DNA of 64,000 nucleotides from VRUE01 sp035693025 (GCA_035693025.1 DASSHI010000015.1:5324-69323), one strand, 5' to 3'; counted from the first letter of the stretch, positions 15,690 through 24,629 are shown. Notes: generated by a model from the letters alone, not told the origin. Numbers and translations are program-made.

Positions 15690-17359
15690 GCCCCCTCGCC
15701 TGGATCGCGCTCGTGCTCGGCGCCGCAACCACGCTCGCGCTGCTCGCCGGCCGCCTCCACCTCTTCCTCCACCTGCTCCAGCTCGAGCACTACGAGCTGC
15801 GCCGCCTGCGCGTCTGGGTCGCCCGGCGGGGCGAGCGCCTCGCGCCGCGTGACCTCGCGCTCGGCGCCGGCTCGGCCGTCCTGCTCGCCGTCGCCTTCGC
15901 AATCGGCCTGCCCGCCCTCGCCGCGGCGCTCGCCGCCGCCGGCCTCGCGCTCGCCGCCGTCCGCGCCCGCGCCGTCCTCGGCCGCGACCAGGTCAAGCCG
16001 CTCCAGTTCACCCCGCGGGCCACTCGCCTCTACGCAACCGCGCTCGTCTTCGCCGCCCTCGCGCTGGCGGTTCCCGTCGTCCTCGCCGCCCTGACGACCC
16101 CGACCCTCGGCGCCGTCGCCCTCGTCGCGATCGCGGCCGCGCTGCTCCTCCTCACCCCCGAGCTGCTCGGCCTCGCCAACCTGGCGATGCGCCCCGTCCA
16201 GCGCGCCGACAACGCCCGCTTCGAGCGCCGTGCCCGCCGCCGTCTGCGCGACGTCGCCCCGCTGGTCATCGGCATCACCGGCTCCTACGGCAAGACGACG
16301 ACCAAGGGCTGCGTCGCCCAGGTCGCGAACCTGGCCGGGCTGACGCTGCCGACGCCGGCCTCGTTCAACAGCTACCTCGGCGTGATTCGCACGATCAACG
16401 AGAACCTGCGTCCCGACCACCGCACCTTCGTCGTCGAGATGGGCGCCTACCGGCGCGGCGACATCGCCGAGCTCTGCCGTCTGGTCGAGCCGCGCATCGG
16501 CATCCTCACGGCGATCGGCCCGGCCCACCTGGAGCGCTTCGGCACGCTCGAGCAGACGACGCTGGCCAAGGGCGAGCTGGCGGAGGGGCTGCCGGCCGAC
16601 GGCATCTTCATCACCCGCGCCGACGACGCCCGCTGCCGCGCGGCGGCCGAGCGCGCGCCCTGCCCGGTGCGCCTCTTCTCCCCGGACCCACATCCCGAGG
16701 CGACGGCCTGGGCGGAGAACGCCCGCCTCGACGAGGGCCGCTCGCGCTTCGACCTCTGCCTGCGGGAGGAGGGGGGGACGGTCCGCCACGCGGTCAGCGC
16801 CCGCCTGCTCGGCCGTCACAACGTCGCCAACCTGCTCGCCGCCGCCCTCGCCGGGGTCGAGCTGGGCCTGGCGCCTGAGCAGATCGCCCGCGCCCTCGGT
16901 CAGGTCGCCCCGCCCGAGCACCGCCTCTCGCCGATCGTCAACCGCGCCGCCGGGATCGTCGTGATCGACGACGCCTACAACGCCAACCCGGCGGGCGCCG
17001 AGGCCGCCCTGGAGGTGCTCGCCGCCCATCCCGGCAAGCGCCGCATCCTCGTCACCCCGGGCATGGTCGAGCTGGGCGATCGCGAGGAAGCCGAGAACGA
17101 ACGCTTCGGCACGGCGGCGGCTGCCGTCTGCGACATCGTCGTCCTCGTCGGCGAGAAGCAGGCGGCGCCGATCAGGCGGGGCCTCGAAGCGGCCGGGTTC
17201 GCCGCCGACGCGCTGCGCACGGTCGCCGACTCCGCCGGCGCCGAGCGGCTCCTCGCCGAGACCTCGCGCGCCGGCGACGTGATCCTCTTCGAGAACGACC
17301 TGCCCGACCTCTACCGCGGCCAGGCCGGCGGCGCCGAGACGACGGCCGCGGCCGCTTGA
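15686..17359 (+). CDS. Mur ligase (MurF-like) with N-terminal membrane domain
   Basis: 557 residues from GTG at 15686. The first ~180 residues contain about five hydrophobic helices, absent from the ordinary cytosolic MurF. The ligase part follows: ATP loop GITGSYGKTTTKG (Lys203), NSYLGVIRTINENL, VVEMGAYRRGDIAELC, GRHNVANLLAA (Mur central domain) and VVIDDAYNANPAGAEAAL (C-terminal domain). MurF adds D-Ala-D-Ala to UDP-MurNAc-tripeptide. Here it is followed, with a four-base overlap, by a VanX-like dipeptidase, and further on by two D-Ala-D-Ala ligase genes, so a role in peptide-stem synthesis is well supported; the membrane domain and exact substrate are unusual. Confidence 0.8.
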   Translation: MSPLAWIALVLGAATTLALLAGRLHLFLHLLQLEHYELRRLRVWVARRGERLAPRDLALGAGSAVLLAVAFAIGLPALAAALAAAGLALAAVRARAVLGRDQVKPLQFTPRATRLYATALVFAALALAVPVVLAALTTPTLGAVALVAIAAALLLLTPELLGLANLAMRPVQRADNARFERRARRRLRDVAPLVIGITGSYGKTTTKGCVAQVANLAGLTLPTPASFNSYLGVIRTINENLRPDHRTFVVEMGAYRRGDIAELCRLVEPRIGILTAIGPAHLERFGTLEQTTLAKGELAEGLPADGIFITRADDARCRAAAERAPCPVRLFSPDPHPEATAWAENARLDEGRSRFDLCLREEGGTVRHAVSARLLGRHNVANLLAAALAGVELGLAPEQIARALGQVAPPEHRLSPIVNRAAGIVVIDDAYNANPAGAEAALEVLAAHPGKRRILVTPGMVELGDREEAENERFGTAAAAVCDIVVLVGEKQAAPIRRGLEAAGFAADALRTVADSAGAERLLAETSRAGDVILFENDLPDLYRGQAGGAETTAAAA

Positions 17360-17946
17360 CCGCCGCGCCCCCGTTGCGCCGGCTCGCCCCCGGAGCCCAC
17401 GGTGACTGCCTCTGGGTCGAGCCCGTCTACCACCTGCGCGGCTACGAGGGGGCGATCCCCGAGGTGCGACTGCGGCCCGAGGTCGCCGAAGCGTTGATCC
17501 GGGCCGCCGAGGGGCTGCGGGCCGAGCACGCCACCGGCCTGCTGGTCTGGGACGGCTGGCGCCCGCCGGCGCTGCAGCGGCGCCTCTGGGACGAGTACCG
17601 CCAGGATCTGGCGCGCACGACGGGGCTCGAGGGCGAGGCGCTCGACGCCCGCGCGCGCCTCTTCGTCAGCCCCCCCGACGGCGACGACGGCAGCCCGCCG
17701 CCCCACTCGACCGGCAGGACCGTCGACCTGACGCTCTGCTCGCCGGACGGGGCGGCGCTCGACATGGGGGGCGAGTTCGACGAGCTCACCGAGCGCTCCG
17801 CCGGCGACTACTACGAGCGCGAGGGCCTCGCCCCGGCCGAGCAGGCCTACCGCGACCGCCGCCGCCTCCTCCTGCGGGCGATGGAGGAGCAGGGCTTCCA
17901 CCGCCTTCCCAGCGAGTGGTGGCACTTCGAGCACGGGCAGGATTAG
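17356..17946 (+). CDS. D-alanyl-D-alanine dipeptidase, VanX/DdpX family (M15D)
   Basis: 196 residues from a start overlapping the MurF-like stop. Zinc ligands and catalytic residues are in place: HSTGRTVDLTL (His117, Asp124) and EWWHFEH (Glu187, His190), plus WDGWRPPALQRRLW, the conserved substrate Arg region. VanX-type enzymes hydrolyse D-Ala-D-Ala dipeptide, in glycopeptide resistance to starve the normal pathway, or in DdpX to use D-Ala-D-Ala as nutrient. No signal peptide is present, so it acts in the cytosol. Its location between a MurF-like ligase and two Ddl genes points to control of the dipeptide pool. Confidence 0.88.
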   Translation: MTAAPPLRRLAPGAHGDCLWVEPVYHLRGYEGAIPEVRLRPEVAEALIRAAEGLRAEHATGLLVWDGWRPPALQRRLWDEYRQDLARTTGLEGEALDARARLFVSPPDGDDGSPPPHSTGRTVDLTLCSPDGAALDMGGEFDELTERSAGDYYEREGLAPAEQAYRDRRRLLLRAMEEQGFHRLPSEWWHFEHGQD

Positions 17947-17977
17947 CCGCGCCCCGAGAGAAGACGTAGGACCGCCG

Positions 17978-19180
17978 ATGGCTCGCTCGCAAAGCACCTT
18001 CGACGCCTACGTGGCCCGCAACCACGCCGGCGAGAGGAACTCGCTCCAGCTGATGGGCTTCAGCGGCGCCCTCGTCGCGATCCTGCTCGCGGTCGCGATC
18101 GAGACCGACAGCCAGGCGGCCGGGCTGGCGCTGGCGATCCCACTGGTCTTCTTCGCCTACGCCTTCGAGCAGTGGCGTGACGCCCGCGGCGGCCGCGAGA
18201 GCCTGCGCAACGACGTGATCGCGCTCAGCAGCGTCCTCTACCAGGACGCCGCGACGATCACCCGGGTGCTCGAGCGGGAGATGGTCTACGAGTACCTGCA
18301 GAACCTGCTGCAGGCGGCGCTCGATGACGAGGAGTTCGGCCGCGGCTACTGGCAGCAGGCGGTGCGGCCGTTCATCAAAGAGGGTGAGAAAGGGTTCCGT
18401 CAGGACTGGAACTACCGGATCGACCTGATCGAACTCGGGCAGCCGGTGGCGATTCCGCTTCCCGCCGCCGGAGAGTTCGTCGTCGCTCCCTCCGAATACT
18501 GGCGGCTCGGCACCGTCGCCAACTTCCGACAGCAGGTGAGGCATCCGCACGACGAGTGCTACATCGGCTGCACCTTCTCCCTCCAGCACCTGCCCGATTG
18601 GTTTCGCGACGACGGCTTCTTTCTGCGCGAGCTGGTCCATCTCTCACCAGAGCAGACCGCGGGGCTCGCCGGCCTCTTCACCGAGGACTGGATAGCCCCC
18701 GGGGGGCCTGACGACACACACCCCGATCGGGGATGGGCCGCCGCGAGCACACTGTTCGAATGTGAGATACGGATTGCCGACCGTGACCTCAAGCCGAACG
18801 GGGTGCAGATAAGCGAGCGCGGCATCCGCTGGCGGTACGCGATCGACGAAGAGCTCAAGCAGAGGATGCCCGACGGCGTGCCGGTGCGGATCTCCGTACA
18901 CACCTTCCAACCGCGTCATCAAACCTACTTCCCGGTGAACATCACGCAGCCGACCCGGCATCCGACCGTGCGCTTCTCCTACTCGCAGACCTCGCTTGCG
19001 CCGGACGACATCGGCGCCAACGTGTTCTTCTCCGCCGAGGAGCCGTACCGGCCGGAGCTGGTCGAACACGATCGCGCCGCGAAGCTGATCGTGCTGCAGA
19101 CCAACCGCGAGGATTGGGTCTTCGCGGGCTCCGGCGGCATCTTCGTCTGGGACGACCGAGATGCTGCGGTTGGGGCCTGA
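17978..19180 (+). CDS. Two-helix membrane protein of unknown function
   Basis: 400 residues from ATG at 17978, 31 bases after the dipeptidase. Two hydrophobic helices near the N-terminus (residues ~27-60: GFSGALVAILLAVAIE and AAGLALAIPLVFFAYAF) are separated by a very short loop, leaving ~330 residues on one side of the membrane. The soluble part has FRQDWNYRIDLIEL, a region of conserved Trp/Tyr/Phe, and a C-terminal beta-rich part (VRISVHTFQPRHQTYFPVNI). The overall plan resembles 2TM-anchored sensor or effector proteins. I recognise no catalytic motif. Cotranscription with cell-wall precursor genes is likely. Confidence 0.6.
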   Translation: MARSQSTFDAYVARNHAGERNSLQLMGFSGALVAILLAVAIETDSQAAGLALAIPLVFFAYAFEQWRDARGGRESLRNDVIALSSVLYQDAATITRVLEREMVYEYLQNLLQAALDDEEFGRGYWQQAVRPFIKEGEKGFRQDWNYRIDLIELGQPVAIPLPAAGEFVVAPSEYWRLGTVANFRQQVRHPHDECYIGCTFSLQHLPDWFRDDGFFLRELVHLSPEQTAGLAGLFTEDWIAPGGPDDTHPDRGWAAASTLFECEIRIADRDLKPNGVQISERGIRWRYAIDEELKQRMPDGVPVRISVHTFQPRHQTYFPVNITQPTRHPTVRFSYSQTSLAPDDIGANVFFSAEEPYRPELVEHDRAAKLIVLQTNREDWVFAGSGGIFVWDDRDAAVGA

Positions 19181-19236
19181 TCCGGGTATCGTCCGTCCCA
19201 GATGAGCGATCCCCTGCTCGGCCACCGCTTGACCCA

Positions 19237-20445
19237 TTGACAGTCGCGCCCGGACAACGGATCGGCGTCTGCTTCGGCGGGCCGTCTGTGGAGCACGACG
19301 TCTCGATCATCAGCGCCCAGCAGTTGATGGAGGCTCTGAGCGCGCGCCACGAGCCGGTCCCGGTCTACCTCGCCCGCGACGGCCGTTTCTGGACCGGCGA
19401 GGCGCTGCGCTCGGTCGAGTCCTTCGGCGGCGATCCGCCCGCCGGGGCCGAGCCCTGCGAGCTGCGCCTCGGCGGCGCCGACGGCTCGGGCTTCTTCCGT
19501 CCGGCCTCGTCGCGCTTTCGCGGCGACGAGCCGCTGCGCCTCGACGCGGTGATCTGCGCGATCCACGGCACCGGCGGCGAGGACGGCGCCCTGCTCGGCG
19601 CGCTGGAGCACACCACGCTTCCCTACGCCGGCGGCGGCGTCGGCTCCGCCGCGGCGGCGATGAACAAGGCGACCGGGAAGGCGATCTTCCGGGCGGCCGG
19701 GATCGAGGTAAACCCGGACGTCGTCGCCCACCGCAGCGACTTCTCGCGCGACCCCGACGCCGTCCTGGCGAGTGCCGAGGAGGGGGTGGGATTGCCCTGC
19801 TACGTCAAGCCGCTCTCGCTCGGCTCCTCGATCGGCGTCTCGCGTTGCGCCACTGCCGAGGAGCTGCACGAGGCGTTCGAGCTCGGCTTCGAGCTCGACC
19901 GGGCCGTGTTGGTCGAGCCCGCCCTGGACGACGCGATCGAGATCAACTGCGCCGTGCTCGGCGCCGCCGAAGGCGAGCTGCGCGCCTCCCTCTGCGAGCA
20001 GCCGGTGAAGGGTGAGGGCGCTCTGCTCGGCTTCGAAGAGAAGTACCTCTCCGGCGCGAAGGGCAAGGCCCAGGCCGGCGGCACGAAGGGGGAGGACGGG
20101 GGGATGGCCTCCCAGGACCGGTTGATCCCGGCGCCGATTCCCGATGCCCTCACGGCGGCGATCCAGGAGACCGCGCGCCGCGCCCACCGCGCCCTCGGCT
20201 TCGCCGGCGTCGTCCGCTACGACTTCCTCGTCGAGCGCGCCGACGGCGACGCGCGCGTCGTCCTCAACGAGGCCAATACGGTCCCCGGCTCCTTCTCCTT
20301 CTACCTCTTCGAACCCGCCGGGATGGACTTCGCCGAGCTCGCCGACGGCCTGATCGAGATCGCCGTCCGCGAGGCGGCGGAGCGGCGGGCGACGACCAGG
20401 ACCTTCGAGTCGGTGCTGCTCGAGCGGCACGGCGCGCGAGGGTGA
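19237..20445 (+). CDS. ddl: D-alanine-D-alanine ligase family protein (first paralogue)
   Basis: About 402 residues from TTG at 19237; the conserved N-terminus RIGVCFGGPSVEHDVSIISA supports this start. ATP-grasp motifs follow: ICAIHGTGGEDGALLGALE, YVKPLSLGSSIGVSRC, and the metal site VRYDFLVERADGDARVVLNEANTVPGS. The omega-loop region carries an insertion, FEEKYLSGAKGKAQ ... MASQDRLIPAPI, longer than in the second paralogue. The ligase joins two D-amino acids for the pentapeptide terminus; the altered loop means specificity (D-Ala, D-Ser or other second substrate) should not be assumed. It ends eight bases before the second ligase gene. Confidence 0.85.
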   Translation: MTVAPGQRIGVCFGGPSVEHDVSIISAQQLMEALSARHEPVPVYLARDGRFWTGEALRSVESFGGDPPAGAEPCELRLGGADGSGFFRPASSRFRGDEPLRLDAVICAIHGTGGEDGALLGALEHTTLPYAGGGVGSAAAAMNKATGKAIFRAAGIEVNPDVVAHRSDFSRDPDAVLASAEEGVGLPCYVKPLSLGSSIGVSRCATAEELHEAFELGFELDRAVLVEPALDDAIEINCAVLGAAEGELRASLCEQPVKGEGALLGFEEKYLSGAKGKAQAGGTKGEDGGMASQDRLIPAPIPDALTAAIQETARRAHRALGFAGVVRYDFLVERADGDARVVLNEANTVPGSFSFYLFEPAGMDFAELADGLIEIAVREAAERRATTRTFESVLLERHGARG

Positions 20446-20452
20446 GCGCGGC

Positions 20453-21388
20453 GTGAGCGACCGGGTCACGGTGGTCAGCGGCGGCCGCTCGATGGAGCGG
20501 GGAATCAGCCTGCGCTCCGGGCGCCGCGCGGCAAGCGCGCTCGAGGATCTCGGCTTCGAGGTCGCCGTGGTCGACCCCGACCACCGCTTCGTCCGCCACA
20601 CGATCGAGCATCGGCCCGCCTTCGTCTTCGTCGCGATGCACGGCCGCGGGGGGGAGGACGGGACGCTGCAGGACATCCTCGAGATCCTCGGCGTCCCCTA
20701 CACCGGGTCCGACGTCCACGCCAGCGCCCGCTGCCTCGACAAGCACGCCTTCAAGCAGATCCTCACCGCGGCCGGCCTGGCGACGCCCCGCTGGCACTCG
20801 TTCAACCGCGAGGCGTTCTCCCAGTTCGGCGCGGGGGAGACGCTGCCCGCGCTGACCGAGCAGCTCGGCTTCCCCCTGGTCGTCAAGCCGGCCAGGGAGG
20901 GATCGTCGCTGGGGATCAAGGTCGTGCGCGGTCCCGACGAGTTCCTCGCGGCGATCGTCGGCGCCTTCAACTACGACGATCGGGTCCTGATCGAGCGCTT
21001 CGTCGAAGGCCGCGAGCTGGCCGTCACGGTGATCGGTCCGGCCGCGGAGCCGCGCGCGCTGCCGGTGGTCGAAATCGTCACCGCCGAGCCCTATTACACC
21101 TTCACCGCCCACTATGAGACCGGCGCCGCCACCCTGAAAGTCGCTGAGCTGGATGGCGCCGAGCTGGAGCTCGTGCAGCGCGTGGCCTGCGAGGCTTACT
21201 CGCTCGCGGGCTGTCGCGACCTGGCTCGGGTGGACATAATCCTCGACGAGGCGGCCCCCCAGATTCTCGAGATCAACACCGTGCCGGGGCTGACCGAGAC
21301 CGGGCCCACCCCGTTTGCCGCCGATGCGGCGGGGATGGACTTCGACGAGCTGATCGCCGCGATCACCCGTCGGGTGAGCGGACGCTGA
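20453..21388 (+). CDS. ddl: D-alanine-D-alanine ligase (second paralogue)
   Basis: 311 residues from GTG at 20453, the usual short DdlB length. Motifs: VVSGGRSMERGISLRSG, AMHGRGGEDGTLQDILE, VVKPAREGSSLGIKVV and LARVDIILDEAAPQILEINT. The omega-loop sequence AEPYYTFTAHYETG keeps tyrosines in the place where D-Ala-D-Lac ligases have His, which fits D-Ala-D-Ala synthesis. Adjacent to the first paralogue with only seven intervening bases, so both are made together. Having two ligases and a dipeptidase side by side suggests a tuned or alternative stem-peptide terminus. Confidence 0.88.
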   Translation: MSDRVTVVSGGRSMERGISLRSGRRAASALEDLGFEVAVVDPDHRFVRHTIEHRPAFVFVAMHGRGGEDGTLQDILEILGVPYTGSDVHASARCLDKHAFKQILTAAGLATPRWHSFNREAFSQFGAGETLPALTEQLGFPLVVKPAREGSSLGIKVVRGPDEFLAAIVGAFNYDDRVLIERFVEGRELAVTVIGPAAEPRALPVVEIVTAEPYYTFTAHYETGAATLKVAELDGAELELVQRVACEAYSLAGCRDLARVDIILDEAAPQILEINTVPGLTETGPTPFAADAAGMDFDELIAAITRRVSGR

Positions 21389-21395
21389 CTCCGAC

Positions 21396-21635
21396 CTAGC
21401 GCGTGGCGCTGGCCCGCTCGGCTTGGGCGACCAGCTCCGAAAGCGGGATGTCCAGCGCGCTTGCGAGCTTGAAGAGGTTGCGGAAGCTCGGGTTTCGCAA
21501 CCCCCGCTCGATCTCACTTACGTAGGTGCGATGCATTCCGGCGAGGTCCGCAAGACCCTCCTGAGAGAGTCCGTCGATTTCGCCCCGCCGCTTACGTATG
21601 GCTTCGCCAAGAGCCTTTAAAGCCGCCTCCGACAC
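21396..21635 (-). CDS. XRE-family helix-turn-helix regulator
   Basis: 79 residues, essentially a single HTH_3 domain: LGEAIRKRRGEIDGLSQEGL then ADLAGMHRTYVSEIERGLRN and a C-terminal SALDIPLSELV. The recognition helix segment MHRTYVSEIERG is typical. It is convergent to the ligase genes and monocistronic. Upstream (21636-21865) is an AT-richer region with the inverted pair CACTG...CAGTG at about 21789-21810 and a TTGACA on the minus strand, possibly its promoter. Target genes are unknown. Confidence 0.85.
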   Translation of the reverse strand: MSEAALKALGEAIRKRRGEIDGLSQEGLADLAGMHRTYVSEIERGLRNPSFRNLFKLASALDIPLSELVAQAERASATR

Positions 21636-21865
21636 GCGCGGAGCCTGTCAGCTATCTCGTTACGAGTCTACAGAATATAAGTAGCTTGCACGCAGTCTTA
21701 CCACCTTTCGCGTACCGACAAAAAACCTCCCCCACGACGAAGCGCGGAAAAACACGGTTAGACCGGTCGAGTAATTTCCGCCAGCTAGTCACTGTCAAAA
21801 GTGTGTCAGTGAAAAAGACCGGCGACTACAAGTGAGGGTTCGAAAAGGCAGACGGTGTGCCGCAC

Positions 21866-22660
21866 TCAGGCGCGCCGTGCCATGTAGACGGCCTTGGAGT
21901 GAATCAGTTCTTCGACCGGCTGCTTGGGCACCGCGTCGAAGCCGTGGCCGTAGACGTCCAGGCACTCCAGGCCGGCCGCCTCCAGTTGCGCAAGCACCTC
22001 CGCTTCGGGGAAGTGACGCTGCCGGTGCACGTGGGCTTCGAAGCGTTCGGCGTCCTCGCCCGCCTCGACTTCGAAGCGCGCTTCGCCGATCGAGCCCGGC
22101 GCCGCGTCGCCGGACCCTTGGCCGCGCCAGACCAGCGTGCGGCCGTGGCGCTGCACCCGTTGCTCTTCGGCGAAGAAGGTGCGGTAGGACTGCAGGCAGT
22201 TGAGGTCGAACATCAGCAGCCCCTCGGGGGCCAGGTTCGCCCGCATCCCACTCAGCGCCATCTGCAGTTCCTCGGGGCTGAGCAGATAGTTGAGCGCGTC
22301 GTCCAGTGCCCAGACGAGGTCGAATTCGCCGAACCGCGGCAGCTCCCGCATGTCGGCCACCGAAAGCCGTGCGGCGCCCGGGGCCTTGGCCCGGGCCAGC
22401 TCCAGCATCGAAGCTGAGATGTCGCAGGCGGTCACCTCCCATCCCCGCTCCAGCATCGGCAGGAAGCTCTTTCCCGTTCCGCAGCCGACGTCGAGCAGAC
22501 GATGACCGCTCAACCCGTGGCGGCGGAGCTTGGGAAGGAGGTTGCCCAGCCACAGCTCGTAGTCGTGGTGGGCGGTGAAATCGTCATAGAGGGGCGCCAA
22601 GGCCTCATAGGCCCGCTCGGCCCACCTGTCCTCCGCTTGCACTGCCGATGGTGGATTCAT
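21866..22660 (-). CDS. Class I SAM-dependent methyltransferase
   Basis: 264 residues. Motif I is LLDVGCGTGKSFLPMLERG (residues ~58-76), motif II VTACDISASMLELARAKAPG, post-II MRELPRFGEFDLVWALDDAL. This is a methyltransferase_25/11-type protein; its substrate is not visible from sequence. The N-terminal WAERAYEALAPLYDDFTAHH is the usual small-molecule methyltransferase lead-in. It is monocistronic and divergent from the sigma-factor gene across ~40-70 bases, so the two may share a regulatory region. Confidence 0.85.
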   Translation of the reverse strand: MNPPSAVQAEDRWAERAYEALAPLYDDFTAHHDYELWLGNLLPKLRRHGLSGHRLLDVGCGTGKSFLPMLERGWEVTACDISASMLELARAKAPGAARLSVADMRELPRFGEFDLVWALDDALNYLLSPEELQMALSGMRANLAPEGLLMFDLNCLQSYRTFFAEEQRVQRHGRTLVWRGQGSGDAAPGSIGEARFEVEAGEDAERFEAHVHRQRHFPEAEVLAQLEAAGLECLDVYGHGFDAVPKQPVEELIHSKAVYMARRA

Positions 22661-22696
22661 GGCGGCCTTGACCGGGATTAGTTCTTAATAGTTCCA

Positions 22697-23242
22697 TTGA
22701 TCAGTTCTGCTAGTCTGCTCCGAATCGTGGAGGTCCGTCGTCTCGATCATCGGGTTGGCAGGGAGGCCGGTTTAGGCGAGGGCTGGGACTGGGACGAGGC
22801 CCGTCGCTTCTGCCTCAGGTTCGCCTTCCGCTACGCGAAGAACCAGGCCGAGGCCGAGGACATCGCCCAGGACGCGATGGTCCGCGCCTGGCGCAAACGC
22901 GACTCGCTGCGCGACGCGGCGGCGCGCAAGTCCTGGCTGGCGACGATCGTCCGCAACGAGGCCCTGCGCGAGCTCACGCGCAAGCGCCCGTTCGCGAGCG
23001 ACCTGCTCGAAGTCACAGAGGGGCGCGACGACGATCGCGTCCTGGCGACGGTCGAGCGCGCCGACCTCCAGGCCGCGCTGGAGCGGCTCAACAAGCGTGA
23101 CCGCCAACTCGTGCGGTTGCGCTACGACGAGGACATGACCCAGGAGGCGATCGCCCGCCGTCTCGGCATCCCCCTGGGCACGGTCAAGGTCCGGCTGCAT
23201 CGGGTGCGCGCCAAGCTGCGCCGCTCGCTTGCGGCTGTCTAG
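22697..23242 (+). CDS. ECF-type RNA polymerase sigma factor
   Basis: Up to 181 residues; GTG at about 22728 (VEVRRLDHRVG) is an alternative start. Region 2 is FCLRFAFRYAKNQAEAEDIA ... QDAMVRAWRKRDSL, and region 4 is LERLNKRDRQLVRLRYDEDM then TQEAIARRLGIPLGTVKVRL, the -35-recognising HTH. Regions 1 and 3 are absent, which defines the extracytoplasmic-function class. No anti-sigma factor gene is adjacent: the next genes are TetR regulators on the other strand, so its control is unclear. Confidence 0.88.
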   Translation: MISSASLLRIVEVRRLDHRVGREAGLGEGWDWDEARRFCLRFAFRYAKNQAEAEDIAQDAMVRAWRKRDSLRDAAARKSWLATIVRNEALRELTRKRPFASDLLEVTEGRDDDRVLATVERADLQAALERLNKRDRQLVRLRYDEDMTQEAIARRLGIPLGTVKVRLHRVRAKLRRSLAAV

Positions 23243-23281
23243 AGATCCGGGGAGGCGGGCGGTCAGGCGAGGCGCGGGGCC

Positions 23282-23890
23282 TCAGCCGGCCGCTGCTGCC
23301 CGCCGCATCTCCTCGGTCGCGGCGCTCGGGCCGATGTAGGGGACGAGCATCGCGAAGAGCAGGTCGGGGAGGAGCTTGGGCAGGCGCTCAGCCCGCCCGG
23401 TCAGGAGCTCGTCGAAGATCAGCCCCGAGACCGCGCCGGCGGCCATCAGGCCGATGTTCTGGGGCAGCTCGCGGCCGTCGGCCAGCGCCTCGCCTTCGGC
23501 GAGGTACTCGGTCAGCCGGCTGATGGCGTTCCAGTGGCGCTGGCGGGCGTCGGCGCCGGCCGCGGCGACCTCGACGATCGCCGTCCGCGCCAGCTCGGGG
23601 TCGAGGGCGAACATCTCGACCACGGTGGCCAGGCCGGCGCGCATCCGCTCCAGCCAGGGCTGGTCGGCGTCGCAGTTGGCCACGACCGCGTCGAGCACCC
23701 GTTCGACGACCAGGTCATAGGCGGCCAGAAAGCACTCGTGCTTGTCGTCGAAGTGCTTGTAGAAGGTCGTGCGGGAGACGTCTGCCTCCGCGATCACGTC
23801 GGCGACAGCGGTCGCCTTGTAGCCCTTGCGGCCGACCACCCGCACCATCGCCTCGAGGATCAGTTGCCGCCGCGTTTCGCTGCCTGCCAT
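23282..23890 (-). CDS. TetR-family transcriptional regulator (tandem copy 1)
   Basis: 202 residues from ATG at 23890, chosen because GGGAGGG precedes it; the frame extends to 23932 without a better site. HTH: GYKATAVADVIAEADVSRTT followed by FYKHFDDKHECF. The C-terminal ligand-binding half ends LPDLLFAMLVPYIGPSAA, a signature 'P-D/E-hydrophobic...PYxGxxxA' shared with the other TetR proteins of this window. Last of three tandem TetR genes on the minus strand that lead away from the glutamate decarboxylase gene. Ligand unknown. Confidence 0.88.
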   Translation of the reverse strand: MAGSETRRQLILEAMVRVVGRKGYKATAVADVIAEADVSRTTFYKHFDDKHECFLAAYDLVVERVLDAVVANCDADQPWLERMRAGLATVVEMFALDPELARTAIVEVAAAGADARQRHWNAISRLTEYLAEGEALADGRELPQNIGLMAAGAVSGLIFDELLTGRAERLPKLLPDLLFAMLVPYIGPSAATEEMRRAAAAG

Positions 23891-23955
23891 CGGCCCTCCC
23901 GGCAGGGTTGAACTATCGGGTATATGGATCATAGCGGCAATGTGTACGCGGGCGT

Positions 23956-24624
23956 TTATCGAGTCAGCCTCTCGACCTCCCTTGCTGCCGCATCCGGGCC
24001 GATATACGGAACTAGCGTCGCAAAGATCACGTCTGAAAGCAAGCAGGGAAGCTGCTCGGCGCGCCCCGCAACGAGCTCGTCGGAGATCAGGCCGGTGACA
24101 CCCCCGATCGCCATGCGGGAGGTATTGGCGGGCAGGCCGCGACCGCCGGAGGCGTAGTCGCGCCCCTCCTCGAAGAGCGGCGTCAGGCGCTGTATGGCGG
24201 CCCGGTAGCGCCGCTGTGCCAGCGGGCCCGCGTTGCCGATGTCGACCAGCGAGAGCCGCGCCAGCGCCGGCTCTTCGGCGAGCAGCTCGAGCAGCGCCGC
24301 AAGGCCGGCCGCCGCCCGGTCGGGCCAGCTCGCCTGCGCCTCATAGGCAGCGCTGACCCGCCGCACGAGCACGTCGACCGCGTTGTCGTAGGCGGCGAGG
24401 AAGCATTGCTCCTTGTCGTCGAAGAGCTCGTAGAAGGTCGTGCGCGAGACGCCCGCCTCCTTGGTCAGGTCGCCGATCGTCATCGCCGCGAAGCCTTTCT
24501 CCGCTACGACCCGCACGGCGGCCTCGAGCAGTCGCTCACGCTGGGAGCGGGCGATCACCTCTGGCGGCAGCCGGTGACGTCCGCGCGGAGGGCGCCACCG
24601 GTCTCCCCCCCTGCCCTGCTCCAC
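23956..24624 (-). CDS. TetR-family transcriptional regulator (tandem copy 2)
   Basis: 222 residues from GTG at 24624, five bases after the stop of the third copy, so cotranscribed with it. HTH: GFAAMTIGDLTKEAGVSRTT, FYELFDDKEQCF. The first ~25 residues are Arg/Pro-rich (GDRWRPPRGRHRLPPEV). The C-terminal half ends LLSDVIFATLVPYIGPDAA, matching the family signature of its neighbours. Such regulators bind small hydrophobic ligands through the C-terminal domain and release DNA. Targets are not evident. Confidence 0.88.
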   Translation of the reverse strand: MEQGRGGDRWRPPRGRHRLPPEVIARSQRERLLEAAVRVVAEKGFAAMTIGDLTKEAGVSRTTFYELFDDKEQCFLAAYDNAVDVLVRRVSAAYEAQASWPDRAAAGLAALLELLAEEPALARLSLVDIGNAGPLAQRRYRAAIQRLTPLFEEGRDYASGGRGLPANTSRMAIGGVTGLISDELVAGRAEQLPCLLSDVIFATLVPYIGPDAAAREVERLTR

Positions 24625-24629
24625 TCCGG

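Noticed and set aside
14835..21388. Complete vancomycin-resistance (D-Ala-D-Lac) cluster
   Set aside because: There is no VanH-type dehydrogenase or VanRS pair, and the second ligase keeps tyrosine in the omega loop; only a VanX-like and ligase set is present.
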